From Ktedonobacter racemifer DSM 44963 (GTDB lineage: Bacteria; Chloroflexota; Ktedonobacteria; Ktedonobacterales; Ktedonobacteraceae), in assembly GCF_000178855.1 (NCBI RefSeq), contig NZ_ADVG01000004.1, forward strand, positions 1,984,001-2,048,000: a DNA stretch of 64,000 nt, written 5' to 3'. The notes below the pieces were generated by a model. That model ran no database searches, was not told where the DNA came from, and saw only the letters and a program-made list of their open reading frames with translations. Position 1 is the stretch's first letter, and each line of letters begins with the position of its first letter. The translations under genes were made by a program, and so were the position numbers. This document shows, piece after piece, positions 51,270 through 59,357 of the stretch.

Positions 51270-52598
51270 TCAGTGCAACTTGCCCTGGATTTGTTGATTG
51301 GCCTGGTCCAGCAGTGGCTTGATATGGGATGGATCATAGCGGTTTGTCACCGCCTCGTTTGCCAGCTTGGTGCTCACACCGGCCAGTGAGATCTGAAGTG
51401 GAGCCCAGGCGCCAGTAAATGGAGTGGGCGTGCCCCCTTGTTCTGCCTTGATAAAGGCCGCAGTCTGAGTGTCCTTGCTTGCCAATTCGTTCGCAGCTTC
51501 TACGTTCACAGGTAAATCGCCAAAGGTTTTGGTCCACTGAAGCTGGTGCTCTTTGTCTGTTACCAGGTTGATAAATTTGAACGCCAGGTCCTTCACGTTA
51601 GAATAGTCGGCGACAGCGAGTGAATCACCGGAAACAATGGTCTCGGCGGGTACGCCATTTGCTGGCATCTGCTGCATGCCATAAGGAACAGTTGGCATAG
51701 GTGCGAAGGCATATTTATTGGCTACAACTGACTTCTGAAGCGTCGGCAAGACCGTAGGCGTCACCATAATAAGCATGCCTACTTTGCCATTGGCGAAGGC
51801 TTGCACGGCATTGCTTGCTTTCCACGCCAGCGAGTTTGGATCGACTATCTTGTATGTATTTGCCCAGTCAAACCAGAACTTGACGGCGTTCACCGCTTCT
51901 GGCGAGTTCATTTGTGCTGTCTTGAGGTCCTGGGAAATAAAATTGCCACCCATTTGTTTGGCGAACATCCACCAGATCTTCCATGGATCGTACGAATCCG
52001 AGGGGTCCATTGTGGTTCCATAAACGCCAGCGGAGGGATTCGTCATCTTCTGAGCGTCCTGGATGAACTCGTTCCAGGTCGTAGGAGGAGTAGTAATACC
52101 AGCCTTCTGAAACAGCTCTTTGTTGTAGACCATAGCATAAGGGCGCATTAACCAGGGAACGGCAATCTGCTCGCTGGGCGATATTCCAGACATCGAAAGC
52201 TGCTGCTTGAAGAACCTGTCTTTTCCACCTACAGCCTGCCAGTCTTGATCAGTGAGGGTGGTGAAACCTTTCGTGGCCTGAGCAGTGGGCACAAACGTGG
52301 TGCCCATACTAAATACATCGGGGCCGCTTCCAGTGACAATGGAACTCTGTATCTTTGTCTGTTCCTCGCTGGCACCACTAAAGGTATCCCAGGCAATAGT
52401 GGCACCAGTTGATTTCTGGAACTCGTTGGAGATTTGCTGCATCCACTGCTGCTGCTGGGAATGAAAGGTCGTGTTATAGCCTATCAATACATGGAGGGTT
52501 TGGCTTGTGCTGCCACCACCACCGCATGCCCCAAGTAGGAGCGATAGCAGCATGAGCAAAAACAGCCAGGAGCAAGCGCGTCGGGGAATTGTTTTCAT
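51270..52598 (-). CDS. Sugar-binding lipoprotein of ABC transporter
   Basis: 442 residues. Lipoprotein signal MKTIPRRACSWLFLLMLLSL with lipobox LLGAC (Cys25). Mature part has the family 1 binding-protein fold: FHSQQQQWMQQISNEFQKST, GATIAWDTFSGASEEQTKIQ, SGPDVFSMGTTF, PWLMRPYAMVYNKELFQKAG, PTTWNEFIQDAQKM. It catches the sugar outside the cell and hands it to the permeases encoded next. First gene of an operon reaching to 47450, and divergent from the XRE/TPR regulator gene with 327 bases between. Confidence 0.92.
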   Translation of the reverse strand: MKTIPRRACSWLFLLMLLSLLLGACGGGGSTSQTLHVLIGYNTTFHSQQQQWMQQISNEFQKSTGATIAWDTFSGASEEQTKIQSSIVTGSGPDVFSMGTTFVPTAQATKGFTTLTDQDWQAVGGKDRFFKQQLSMSGISPSEQIAVPWLMRPYAMVYNKELFQKAGITTPPTTWNEFIQDAQKMTNPSAGVYGTTMDPSDSYDPWKIWWMFAKQMGGNFISQDLKTAQMNSPEAVNAVKFWFDWANTYKIVDPNSLAWKASNAVQAFANGKVGMLIMVTPTVLPTLQKSVVANKYAFAPMPTVPYGMQQMPANGVPAETIVSGDSLAVADYSNVKDLAFKFINLVTDKEHQLQWTKTFGDLPVNVEAANELASKDTQTAAFIKAEQGGTPTPFTGAWAPLQISLAGVSTKLANEAVTNRYDPSHIKPLLDQANQQIQGKLH

Positions 52599-52925
52599 AG
52601 TATTGTTTCCTTCTTGGGCATTAAGCTGAGTTTGACCCGTTTTCGTAGCATCAGAAATGTAGGAGGTAGGCAGGTAAATACATCCGCTCTAATGATACTC
52701 AAAAAGTGTCAACATAAAGAATCACAAATCAGCGAGCCTTTATTGTGATAATATAAATTAAACATGCGTATAAGTGCAAGGAGAATCGATGTCACTCAAG
52801 TGAAAGTTTTGTGCCAGTTTTGTGCCAGTCACTTATGGATGGGTTTGTTTTCAAGAAATTATATCGACAATGTGGCTCGCGATCAGTACACTGTGAAATA
52901 GTCATATTGCGAAGGTAGGTAGTAG
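52599..52925. promoter_or_regulatory. Divergent intergenic region with tandem 11-mers
   Basis: 327 bases between the sugar operon (minus) and the XRE/TPR gene (plus). The middle is AT-rich (about 52735-52775). A TTGACA on the minus strand (52707-52712) may be a -35 element for the sugar operon, though a good -10 is not clear. Two tandem 11-mers lie at 52806-52827. Confidence 0.5.
52806..52827 (+). repeat. Tandem direct repeat, 2 x 11 bp
   Basis: GTTTTGTGCCA occurs twice head to tail, one helical turn apart, about 100 bases upstream of the XRE/TPR gene. A candidate operator for that regulator acting on itself or on the sugar operon. Confidence 0.55.
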
Positions 52926-54284
52926 ATGCACACCAATGATGCTTTGCGCACACTTCGTGAGAGCCTGAATCTCTCGATGCAGGAAGTCGCGGAAGGCGCG
53001 AACGTCTCTTTTAGAACCGTCCTGCGCGCTGAGCAGGGGTATCCGCTAAATCCAGGGTCGCGACAACGGCTCTGCGCGTTTTATGGGAAAACAGCCGATG
53101 AGCTGGGCTTAGTCCCCCAACGTAGACGAGGCGAGACTGCTTACCAATCACAGCCTGAGCCAGAGATCAGGCAACAGGTGCATGACCTGGATATGTTGCA
53201 GGCAATCATCCAGAAGATGCAAGTAGCGGCGCAAAACCTCGAACAAGAGGAGATTGATATGAATCATTCACGGCGTTTCTTTCTCCAGGCGCTTGGGGTG
53301 GCAGGGATTGCTCTTACCACCTCTTCTGAGGCATCACTCTATCTTTCTGCCGTCACGCAAGAGAGGCCAGGCCAGATCCAAAAAGTGTCGGCGTCAACGA
53401 TTGAAAACCTGGCGCACATTACCCAGCAGTATCGCGCCCTGCATCGCGCGGGGGTCGCCATTGAGGATGGGCTGAGAGGTCATATTGCTCTGATTCAAAG
53501 CGCGCTTGAGAATACCCTCCATGAGGGATCTCGCCGCGAGTTGTGGCGCATTCAAGCGCAGTCTCAATTGCTGGCACGGCAGGCGACCAGCAGAAAACGT
53601 GAGCTTGGTCGGGCGCGCACCTGGAATGAGTCTTCGATAGCCTCGGCCCAGTATAGCGGCGATGCATATTTGATGGGGGCAGCTCTCGGGCATCTGGGAC
53701 ACTTATATCTTACCTGGCAGCAAAATCCCCAGGGCGCGCGCCAGCTCCTTGACCAGGCGCGAGAGTATGCCGGGGCGCATCCCATACGAGGCTGGTTCTC
53801 GATAGTGAATGCCGCGATTGCCGCCACCGAGGAGAACGCGGACGAGTGTAAGACCTCGATTGCGCAGGCCCTTGAGATCGCCCATGACGTATCGCACCTG
53901 GCGGAGGCCGATGATCCATATTACACAGATTTCAATACAGTGGGCGTCAAAGCCTTTGCTGGAAATTGTCTCTTAAAAGTTGGAGAGCCGGTCCTCGCAC
54001 TGGAACAGCTTACATCGATTGACGCCAATGCGCTTTCAAGCAATCGCCATGCCAGCGCTCTCCATGATATTGCCAGCGCGTATGAGGCTCTGGGAGACTT
54101 AGAGACGACCCAAAAGTATGCCTTGCGTTCCCTTGATAAGGCGCTGGAGACTGACCGCCTCTATATCATTCCGCGCTGCATTACCCTGGCACAAAAGATC
54201 CAGGCCAGGGCCCCATATGATAGCCATGCCTCTGCCATCGTGGAATATGCCCAGTCCGCCCTGCAGACAAAGAGGCTTGGATAA
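52926..54284 (+). CDS. XRE family regulator with internal Tat-like motif and TPR-like domain
   Basis: 452 residues. The N-terminal helix-turn-helix (about 1-60) reads LRTLRESLNLSMQEVAEGAN, VSFRTVLRAEQGYP. A linker with a short coiled coil (QQVHDLDMLQAIIQKMQVAA) follows. At 113-130 lies HSRRFFLQALGVAGIALTTS, which fits the Tat export motif S-R-R-x-F-L with a hydrophobic stretch behind. The remaining 320 residues are helical repeats of TPR type (LGHLYLTWQQNPQGARQLLD, ASAYEALGDLETTQKYALRS). If Tat can use it, the repeats would sit outside with the DNA-binding part inside. The stop codon lies within the arm of a 31-bp hairpin. Confidence 0.85.
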   Translation: MHTNDALRTLRESLNLSMQEVAEGANVSFRTVLRAEQGYPLNPGSRQRLCAFYGKTADELGLVPQRRRGETAYQSQPEPEIRQQVHDLDMLQAIIQKMQVAAQNLEQEEIDMNHSRRFFLQALGVAGIALTTSSEASLYLSAVTQERPGQIQKVSASTIENLAHITQQYRALHRAGVAIEDGLRGHIALIQSALENTLHEGSRRELWRIQAQSQLLARQATSRKRELGRARTWNESSIASAQYSGDAYLMGAALGHLGHLYLTWQQNPQGARQLLDQAREYAGAHPIRGWFSIVNAAIAATEENADECKTSIAQALEIAHDVSHLAEADDPYYTDFNTVGVKAFAGNCLLKVGEPVLALEQLTSIDANALSSNRHASALHDIASAYEALGDLETTQKYALRSLDKALETDRLYIIPRCITLAQKIQARAPYDSHASAIVEYAQSALQTKRLG

Positions 54285-54342
54285 ATTGGTTCAACGTCAT
54301 GCGCTGCGTTAGCAGCGCATGACGTTGAACCAATTTATCCAA
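54277..54342. repeat. Perfect 31-bp inverted repeat overlapping a stop codon
   Basis: Arms 54277-54307 (begins TTGGATAAATTGG, ends GCGCTGC) and 54312-54342, loop GTTA. The TAA stop of the XRE/TPR gene (54282-54284) is inside the left arm. No T-run follows. Confidence 0.92.
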
Positions 54343-54350
54343 TGACAGCC

Positions 54351-54412
54351 TGACACATAAACCAGGGCTCTGCCTGAGCATAGTTTCAGGCAGAGCCCTG
54401 GTTTATGTGTCA
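54351..54412. repeat. Perfect 27-bp inverted repeat
   Basis: Arms 54351-54377 (TGACACATAAACC ... CTGCCTGA) and 54386-54412, loop of 8 bases. It lies 8 bases after the previous hairpin, between convergent genes. The two may end the two transcripts, one each. Confidence 0.92.
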
Positions 54413-54467
54413 GTTTACTCTTTTAAAAGTAGGTGAAAGAGATACTATTTCTCAGCCTTAACCCTGT

Positions 54468-55040
54468 TTATTGTTTATGAGAATCGTTTAAGCCTGAAAT
54501 GAATAGATTGATAAGCCAGTGGAAACTGACGTCACGATCGACTGGGAGGGCAAAGCCTCCGGCGGCTTCAAGAGAGATAAAGCCATGTACGATGCTGCGC
54601 AAGCTGCGAATAGCATGGATACTCTCTTCTTCACTCAGGTTGTAGGGTGCGAGGATGGCTCGGATCACCTCGATAATTTTCCTGGCGATGGCCTGGGTCT
54701 CCTGGTCGGATGGCGAGGGCGCTTGCTGGGTAAGAGCATAGCGCCCCGGCGCCTTCCTGGCATAGGCTAGATAGGCATCAGAGAAGGCAAAGATGGCGTC
54801 TGCACGTGACTTGCCCACGCTTGCGCGTGTAATGGTCTCCGATAAATCGCGCAGACATGAGCGCGTGAGTTCCTGCTTGAGTCCAGGTAGCCCTCCAATA
54901 TGATTATATAAGGAAGGAGTTCGCACTCCCAGACGCTCGGCAAGGCGGCTCAGTGAAAGTGCCTCTATCCCCTCCTCATCAACCAGTTTTGCCGCAGCCT
55001 CCACCACGGCCGCCTTATCCAAACCCACTCTATGCGACAC
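54468..55040 (-). CDS. TetR/AcrR family transcriptional regulator
   Basis: 190 residues from a GTG at 55040; a GTG at 55028, two bases after the upstream stop, is an alternative. No ATG fits. The helix-turn-helix shows KAAVVEAAAKLVDEEGIEAL, SLSRLAERLGVRTPSLYNHI. The C-terminal ligand domain has YALTQQAPSPSDQETQAIAR and SLRSIVHGFISLEAAGGFAL, the latter typical of the TetR WHG-type domain. It overlaps or abuts the MBL hydrolase gene, so the two are one operon, with the regulator probably controlling it. Confidence 0.88.
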   Translation of the reverse strand: MSHRVGLDKAAVVEAAAKLVDEEGIEALSLSRLAERLGVRTPSLYNHIGGLPGLKQELTRSCLRDLSETITRASVGKSRADAIFAFSDAYLAYARKAPGRYALTQQAPSPSDQETQAIARKIIEVIRAILAPYNLSEEESIHAIRSLRSIVHGFISLEAAGGFALPVDRDVSFHWLINLFISGLNDSHKQ

Positions 55041-55758
55041 GTGCTTGTTTACCCTTCGCCTTTGCCAATGACATTTCCAGTTTGCGAATTGCTCGCTCCA
55101 TCGCCGGTTGGGGATTGTTGAGCATGCGGCCATGACCTACGGCCAGCAAATCTGGTTTGAGTGCCAGCAGCTTGCGTGCGCTCTCCAGGGAAAGCTCCTT
55201 GCGCCAATCAGAGAGGCCCGGAAGGGGAAAGAGAGGAACGAGCGTTCCCGAAACGGCTACCCCTCCCAGTGTCTGAAAGGTATCGCCAGCGATCAGAGCG
55301 CTATCCCTGGTATCGAGGAAGGCCACATGTCCCGGCGAATGGCCAGGCGTTGAGAATACTTCGAGCGAACCAATCCGATCCCCTTCCTTCAAAAAACTGG
55401 TTGGTTTTGTTACGCACTTAGAGCCGCCAGGCTCCTTTCCTGCGGGCTCAGAGGGGTCCAGGCTTACGTCGCCAGCCATGAGACGAGCGTCCCGAGCACT
55501 AATAGCTACCGGCACCTCTGGTAACAGGGCGTGGAGTGTATCGAGCGAGCCAACATGGTCGATGTGCCCATGGGTCAGTAGAATGCGTACAATTGGCAGG
55601 CCCAGCTTCTCTGCTTCCTGCATGATAGCTTTGGCCTGGCTACTAGGCCAGGATGTATCGATCAAGGTAAAACCATCGTCCTCACGTACCAGGTAGCAAT
55701 TGACGCTACCCAGATGGGTCAATTGATAAAGATGTTTGCCCGCAGCTGTAACTTTCAT
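55030..55758 (-). CDS. MBL fold metallo-hydrolase
   Basis: 242 residues from the ATG at 55758, 8 bases after AAGAAGG; a GTG at 55767 adds three residues. The metal motif THGHIDHVGSLD (HxHxDH), then TPGHSPGHVAFLDT and GDTFQTLGGVAVSG and final AVGHGRML, give the two-metal site of the metallo-beta-lactamase fold. It hydrolyses an ester or thioester bond of unknown substrate. It is the first gene of an operon with the TetR gene. Confidence 0.88.
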   Translation of the reverse strand: MKVTAAGKHLYQLTHLGSVNCYLVREDDGFTLIDTSWPSSQAKAIMQEAEKLGLPIVRILLTHGHIDHVGSLDTLHALLPEVPVAISARDARLMAGDVSLDPSEPAGKEPGGSKCVTKPTSFLKEGDRIGSLEVFSTPGHSPGHVAFLDTRDSALIAGDTFQTLGGVAVSGTLVPLFPLPGLSDWRKELSLESARKLLALKPDLLAVGHGRMLNNPQPAMERAIRKLEMSLAKAKGKQARVA

Positions 55759-55964
55759 TGCTCTCACCTTCTTGTGCTAAATCATTTTTCCTTTATACTA
55801 ACGTGGTTATATTTTAAACTAATCACATTAGTTTGTCAAGAAGGATAAATTGAACAATTAGGTATGCTTAAAACGGGTTCATATCTCAGCCATGCGTGCA
55901 ATCTTCCGGAGTGAAGGGGGACAAAATGCTGCCCTCTCCTTCACTTCCCTTTACCTTTTTTCTA

Positions 55965-57245
55965 CTATGCGTGGATGGGGCGGCAGAGGAGGAGGAAGGT
56001 GAGCAAGGTCGCCAGGGCGAAGGCTGCTATAGAGGCCGCCATTGGGAGCGCACTCGCGCTGCCACCGAGGCCAACCAGGGGAGCGACGACCGCGCCAATC
56101 GCCAGTTGCAAGACACCCAGCAAGGCGGCGGCACTTCCAGCCGTTCGCGTATTTGCCATCGCCAGCGTTGTCGCGTTCGGCATGATGAGACCAAGGCTGG
56201 AGGTCAGGATAAAAAAGGCTGGCAGGATGCCGATAAGCCCGATACCGCTCAGGACAACCACGAGCAGGGCCACACCACCAAGGGCGATCATGGCGTAACC
56301 ATAGCTCAGGAGATGTTGTGAGGGAACACGGCCAACCAGCCTGGCATTGACCTGGGCCATGATGACGATACCCAGGGCATTAATGCCGAAGATGATGCCC
56401 AACAACTGGGGCGAGATCTCATAGATGTTCTGTAAAACAAACGGCGAGACAGAAATGTAGATGATGCAGGCGGTAAAGGCAAAGCCACAGGAGAGGGCAT
56501 AGCCTACGAAGCGCCGGTCCATTAGCAGTTCACGGAAGGCACTCAGGGTTGTTGTGATGCCCCCACGCTGGCGCTGGCTGACAGGCAGTGTCTCTCCAAG
56601 TCCAAGCGCCGAGACGGCGAGCAGCAACACGGCGGCGAGTGCGAGGGTGACGAAAATGCCATGCCAGGAGGTCACTCTAAGCAGTTGTCCACCAAGCAGC
56701 GGCGCGAGCATCGGAGCCAGGCCGTTGATCTGCATCAGCAGGGAGAAAAAGCGCGCCTGGGCGATTCCGCTGTATAGATCGCTGACCATCGCCAGGGCCA
56801 GCGCCACGCCAGCCGCGCCCGCTACGCCCTGGATAAAGCGCAGGGGAATGAGGATCGCCATGGAAGGGGCAATGGCACAGAGTAGCGATGTGAGCACATA
56901 GACGGCGATGCCGATAAGCAAGGGCCTGCGCCTGCCCCGGGCATCGCTGATGGGTCCCGCGACTATCTGTCCCAGGGCCAGGCCAAGAATAAAGGCGCTC
57001 AGGGTCAACTGTGCCTGCGAGGTTGTGGCCGACAAATCGTGGCTCAAGGCTGGAAGCGAGGGGACATACATATCATTCGCCAGCGGCCCCAGCGCTCCCA
57101 GCCCACCTAGAATCAAGACATGACGTGCCCGAATGCGTGCTGAGGGCTTCTCTCCCTGTTTCTGCGTATCCACTTGAGCATCAGCAGTAGATAGTACATT
57201 ATTCTGCTCATCAGGTTGTATGGATAAAATGTTTTCAGCCATCAT
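55965..57245 (-). CDS. MFS multidrug efflux transporter, Bcr/CflA type
   Basis: 426 residues, 12 predicted membrane helices after a 35-residue polar N terminus. Family marks: NDMYVPSLPALSHDLSATTS, LGQIVAGPISDARGRRRPLL (MFS motif A), RFIQGVAGAAGVALALAMVS. Proton-driven export of drugs such as bicyclomycin or chloramphenicol is the usual role. It is divergent from a LysR regulator gene at 57455, a common arrangement for inducible pumps. A 25-bp hairpin lies between them. Confidence 0.9.
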   Translation of the reverse strand: MMAENILSIQPDEQNNVLSTADAQVDTQKQGEKPSARIRARHVLILGGLGALGPLANDMYVPSLPALSHDLSATTSQAQLTLSAFILGLALGQIVAGPISDARGRRRPLLIGIAVYVLTSLLCAIAPSMAILIPLRFIQGVAGAAGVALALAMVSDLYSGIAQARFFSLLMQINGLAPMLAPLLGGQLLRVTSWHGIFVTLALAAVLLLAVSALGLGETLPVSQRQRGGITTTLSAFRELLMDRRFVGYALSCGFAFTACIIYISVSPFVLQNIYEISPQLLGIIFGINALGIVIMAQVNARLVGRVPSQHLLSYGYAMIALGGVALLVVVLSGIGLIGILPAFFILTSSLGLIMPNATTLAMANTRTAGSAAALLGVLQLAIGAVVAPLVGLGGSASALPMAASIAAFALATLLTFLLLCRPIHA

Positions 57246-57276
57246 AGCTCCAATAGTTTATTTTCAATCTCTCACC

Positions 57277-57340
57277 CGTGGTGTGCTGGGAGTGGGGAGT
57301 CGGTACGTATGCACTGACTCCCCACTCCCAGCACACCACG
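57277..57340. repeat. Perfect 25-bp inverted repeat between divergent genes
   Basis: Arms 57277-57301 (CGTGGTGTGCTGGG then AGTGGGGAGTC) and 57316-57340, loop of 14 bases. Both flanking genes are transcribed away from it, so it cannot be a terminator of either. Confidence 0.92.
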
Positions 57341-57454
57341 CTATCCCAGATGGTGAAGTGGATTGATCATTCATCACTTGCTTGTCAGCAGTATACTTGA
57401 TTTTGTATAATGAGCGCAAATCATATTTGTCATAAACTTATGAAGGACATACAT

Positions 57455-58351
57455 ATGAACTTCTCACAGCTCCAAAGTTTTGTGGCCCTGGCCGAAACGG
57501 GCAGTTTCACGGAGGCGGCCTATACAATTAACCTGACACAATCGGCGGTAAGCCACGCGCTCTCGGCGCTTGAAAGCGAGCTGGGCGTGACGCTGCTGGA
57601 GCGCAATCGTAAGGGCGTTGTCTCGCTCTCTCGTGTTGGAGAAAAGATCCTTCCACATGTGCGCCTCCTCCTGGCCCAGGCCGAGGCGATTGAGCAAGAG
57701 GCAAAGGTAGCGCGTGGCGAGGCAGCGGGGAAGGTGCGCCTGGGAAGTATCGAATCGATGATTCCTCCGCGTTTGTTGGCTAGCATGCTGACGCGCTTTC
57801 GCGTCGCATATCCCGACATTGAAGTGGTGCTCTTTGAGGGATCCATGCACGAGGTGGGAGACTGGATCGAGCAGGGCGTAATTGACGTCGGATTTGTATT
57901 GCTACCCGCGCCAGGGATTGATGGAACGCTGCTCACGACTGATGAACTCTGCGTGCTACTTCCGCCTGGACATCATCTCCAGACACGCAAGACGCTTATG
58001 CCAGAAGAGCTACGCGAAGAGGGCTTTGTGATGGAGAAGACCCAGTGCACGCTGAACCTGATGCGCAGAGCTGGCTTCGTGCTAGACAAGTATAAATCGC
58101 AAATTCGCTACCAGGCCAGCGATACCGCGACGATTCTGGCCATGGTCCGTGAGGGGCTGGGTATTACCTTGATGCCGCGTAAACTCCTACCCAGTAAACT
58201 TGAGGGAGTCGTCGCCCTCTCACTCAATCCCCCTCAGGATCTGCGGATCGGTCTCGCGGTCAAGTCGCAGGATGCAGCGCCACCAGGAGCCAAACTCTTT
58301 ATTCAGACCGCCCTGATCTGTGCCCAGGCCCAGGCCGAAGCCACGGCCTGA
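57455..58351 (+). CDS. LysR family transcriptional regulator
   Basis: 298 residues from the ATG at 57455, after GAAGGACATAC; an ORF start at 57410 is not needed. HTH: FSQLQSFVALAETGSFTEAA, YTINLTQSAVSHALSALESE, LGVTLLERN. Effector domain: KVRLGSIESMIPPRLLASML, VDVGF-like VIDVGFVLLPAPG, TATILAMVREGLGITLMPRK. Divergent from the Bcr/CflA pump, so probably its activator or repressor (inference). Confidence 0.92.
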   Translation: MNFSQLQSFVALAETGSFTEAAYTINLTQSAVSHALSALESELGVTLLERNRKGVVSLSRVGEKILPHVRLLLAQAEAIEQEAKVARGEAAGKVRLGSIESMIPPRLLASMLTRFRVAYPDIEVVLFEGSMHEVGDWIEQGVIDVGFVLLPAPGIDGTLLTTDELCVLLPPGHHLQTRKTLMPEELREEGFVMEKTQCTLNLMRRAGFVLDKYKSQIRYQASDTATILAMVREGLGITLMPRKLLPSKLEGVVALSLNPPQDLRIGLAVKSQDAAPPGAKLFIQTALICAQAQAEATA

Positions 58352-58501
58352 GCAGCCATAAGAGAGCAACTCATATATTACGCTTTTATGGCTTTTATCT
58401 GATCCCTATATAAAGGAGCAGATTCGCATTTTTAACCTCATATCAAAAGCGTTTGGACCGGCATCTAGAGCGGATTTAAGCGCATTTTTGCGTGCTAAAT
58501 T

Positions 58502-59212
58502 TTAATGGGCCATGTGTAGCATGTTCGCGATAGAGTGCGCGAGCACGGCGAGCAGGCCACAAACTGCCATAACGCCAAGGATGTAGGGGATAGCCACGGC
58601 TATAATCGACTTTTCGCGGCTCAGCCCATGAACGCCCATGACAACCGAGGTGTTGACAAAGACACCATAGAAGAAGAGCGCGACACTGATAATGGGAGCG
58701 AAGAAAAGTGTTGAGAAGTGCAGTGCCACAAAGACGGTAATAATGAGCGCGCCGATAAATGTCAGCGGGACCTGGTAGAGCAGCATATCGAAGCAGTGAG
58801 AGACGAAGCGCCCATGACCGCCAAAGGCCCGCGCCAGCAGGTATTGCAAGGCCGCACCCACGAAGAACAGGAGTGGCACAAAGACGACCTTGAGGCCAAA
58901 GGCCGCGAGGGTCGCGCCCACGGTCAGGACATCCATAAAGCCAAAGAAGACGTTTGAACGTGTATCGATCCCGCTGGAGGTATCCCTGAGCACACTACGC
59001 AGCAGGCCCAGCGCCGCGGGAATAATCAGCAGCAGAGCGAGTTGGATCCAGACCAGGCTCCAACGCGCATACTCGGCGGCCTGGGCAAAGACACGTGGCT
59101 GCGGCGTCGTGACGGCCCTGGCATAAAAGGCGGGCAGGCGTGTCGCGGGATGCTGCGCCGCGAAGGAGGACGGAACATTTCCGCCTGGCATATATTGAGG
59201 TTGTCGTTTCAT
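58502..59212 (-). CDS. Yip1 family membrane protein
   Basis: 236 residues with about five membrane helices starting near residue 50 (WSLVWIQLALLLIIPAALGL) after a polar N terminus. The layout, with TVGATLAAFGLKVVFVPLLF, LYQVPLTFIGALIITVFVAL and GLSREKSIIAVAIPYILGVM, fits Yip1-domain proteins, whose bacterial role is unknown. It stands alone between convergent and same-strand neighbours. Confidence 0.72.
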   Translation of the reverse strand: MKRQPQYMPGGNVPSSFAAQHPATRLPAFYARAVTTPQPRVFAQAAEYARWSLVWIQLALLLIIPAALGLLRSVLRDTSSGIDTRSNVFFGFMDVLTVGATLAAFGLKVVFVPLLFFVGAALQYLLARAFGGHGRFVSHCFDMLLYQVPLTFIGALIITVFVALHFSTLFFAPIISVALFFYGVFVNTSVVMGVHGLSREKSIIAVAIPYILGVMAVCGLLAVLAHSIANMLHMAH

Positions 59213-59357
59213 TGCGTACGCCTCGATTCCTCGAAAACTGATGTGACCATGTCAGTAGCTAGCATGCCACTTTCTTTTCATTTTACCGAGCATCGAGAAG
59301 CCAAAAAGCCCTCCCGCAATGTCGTCCCCCATAGTGTGGGACTCCTCTCCCGCCGCC

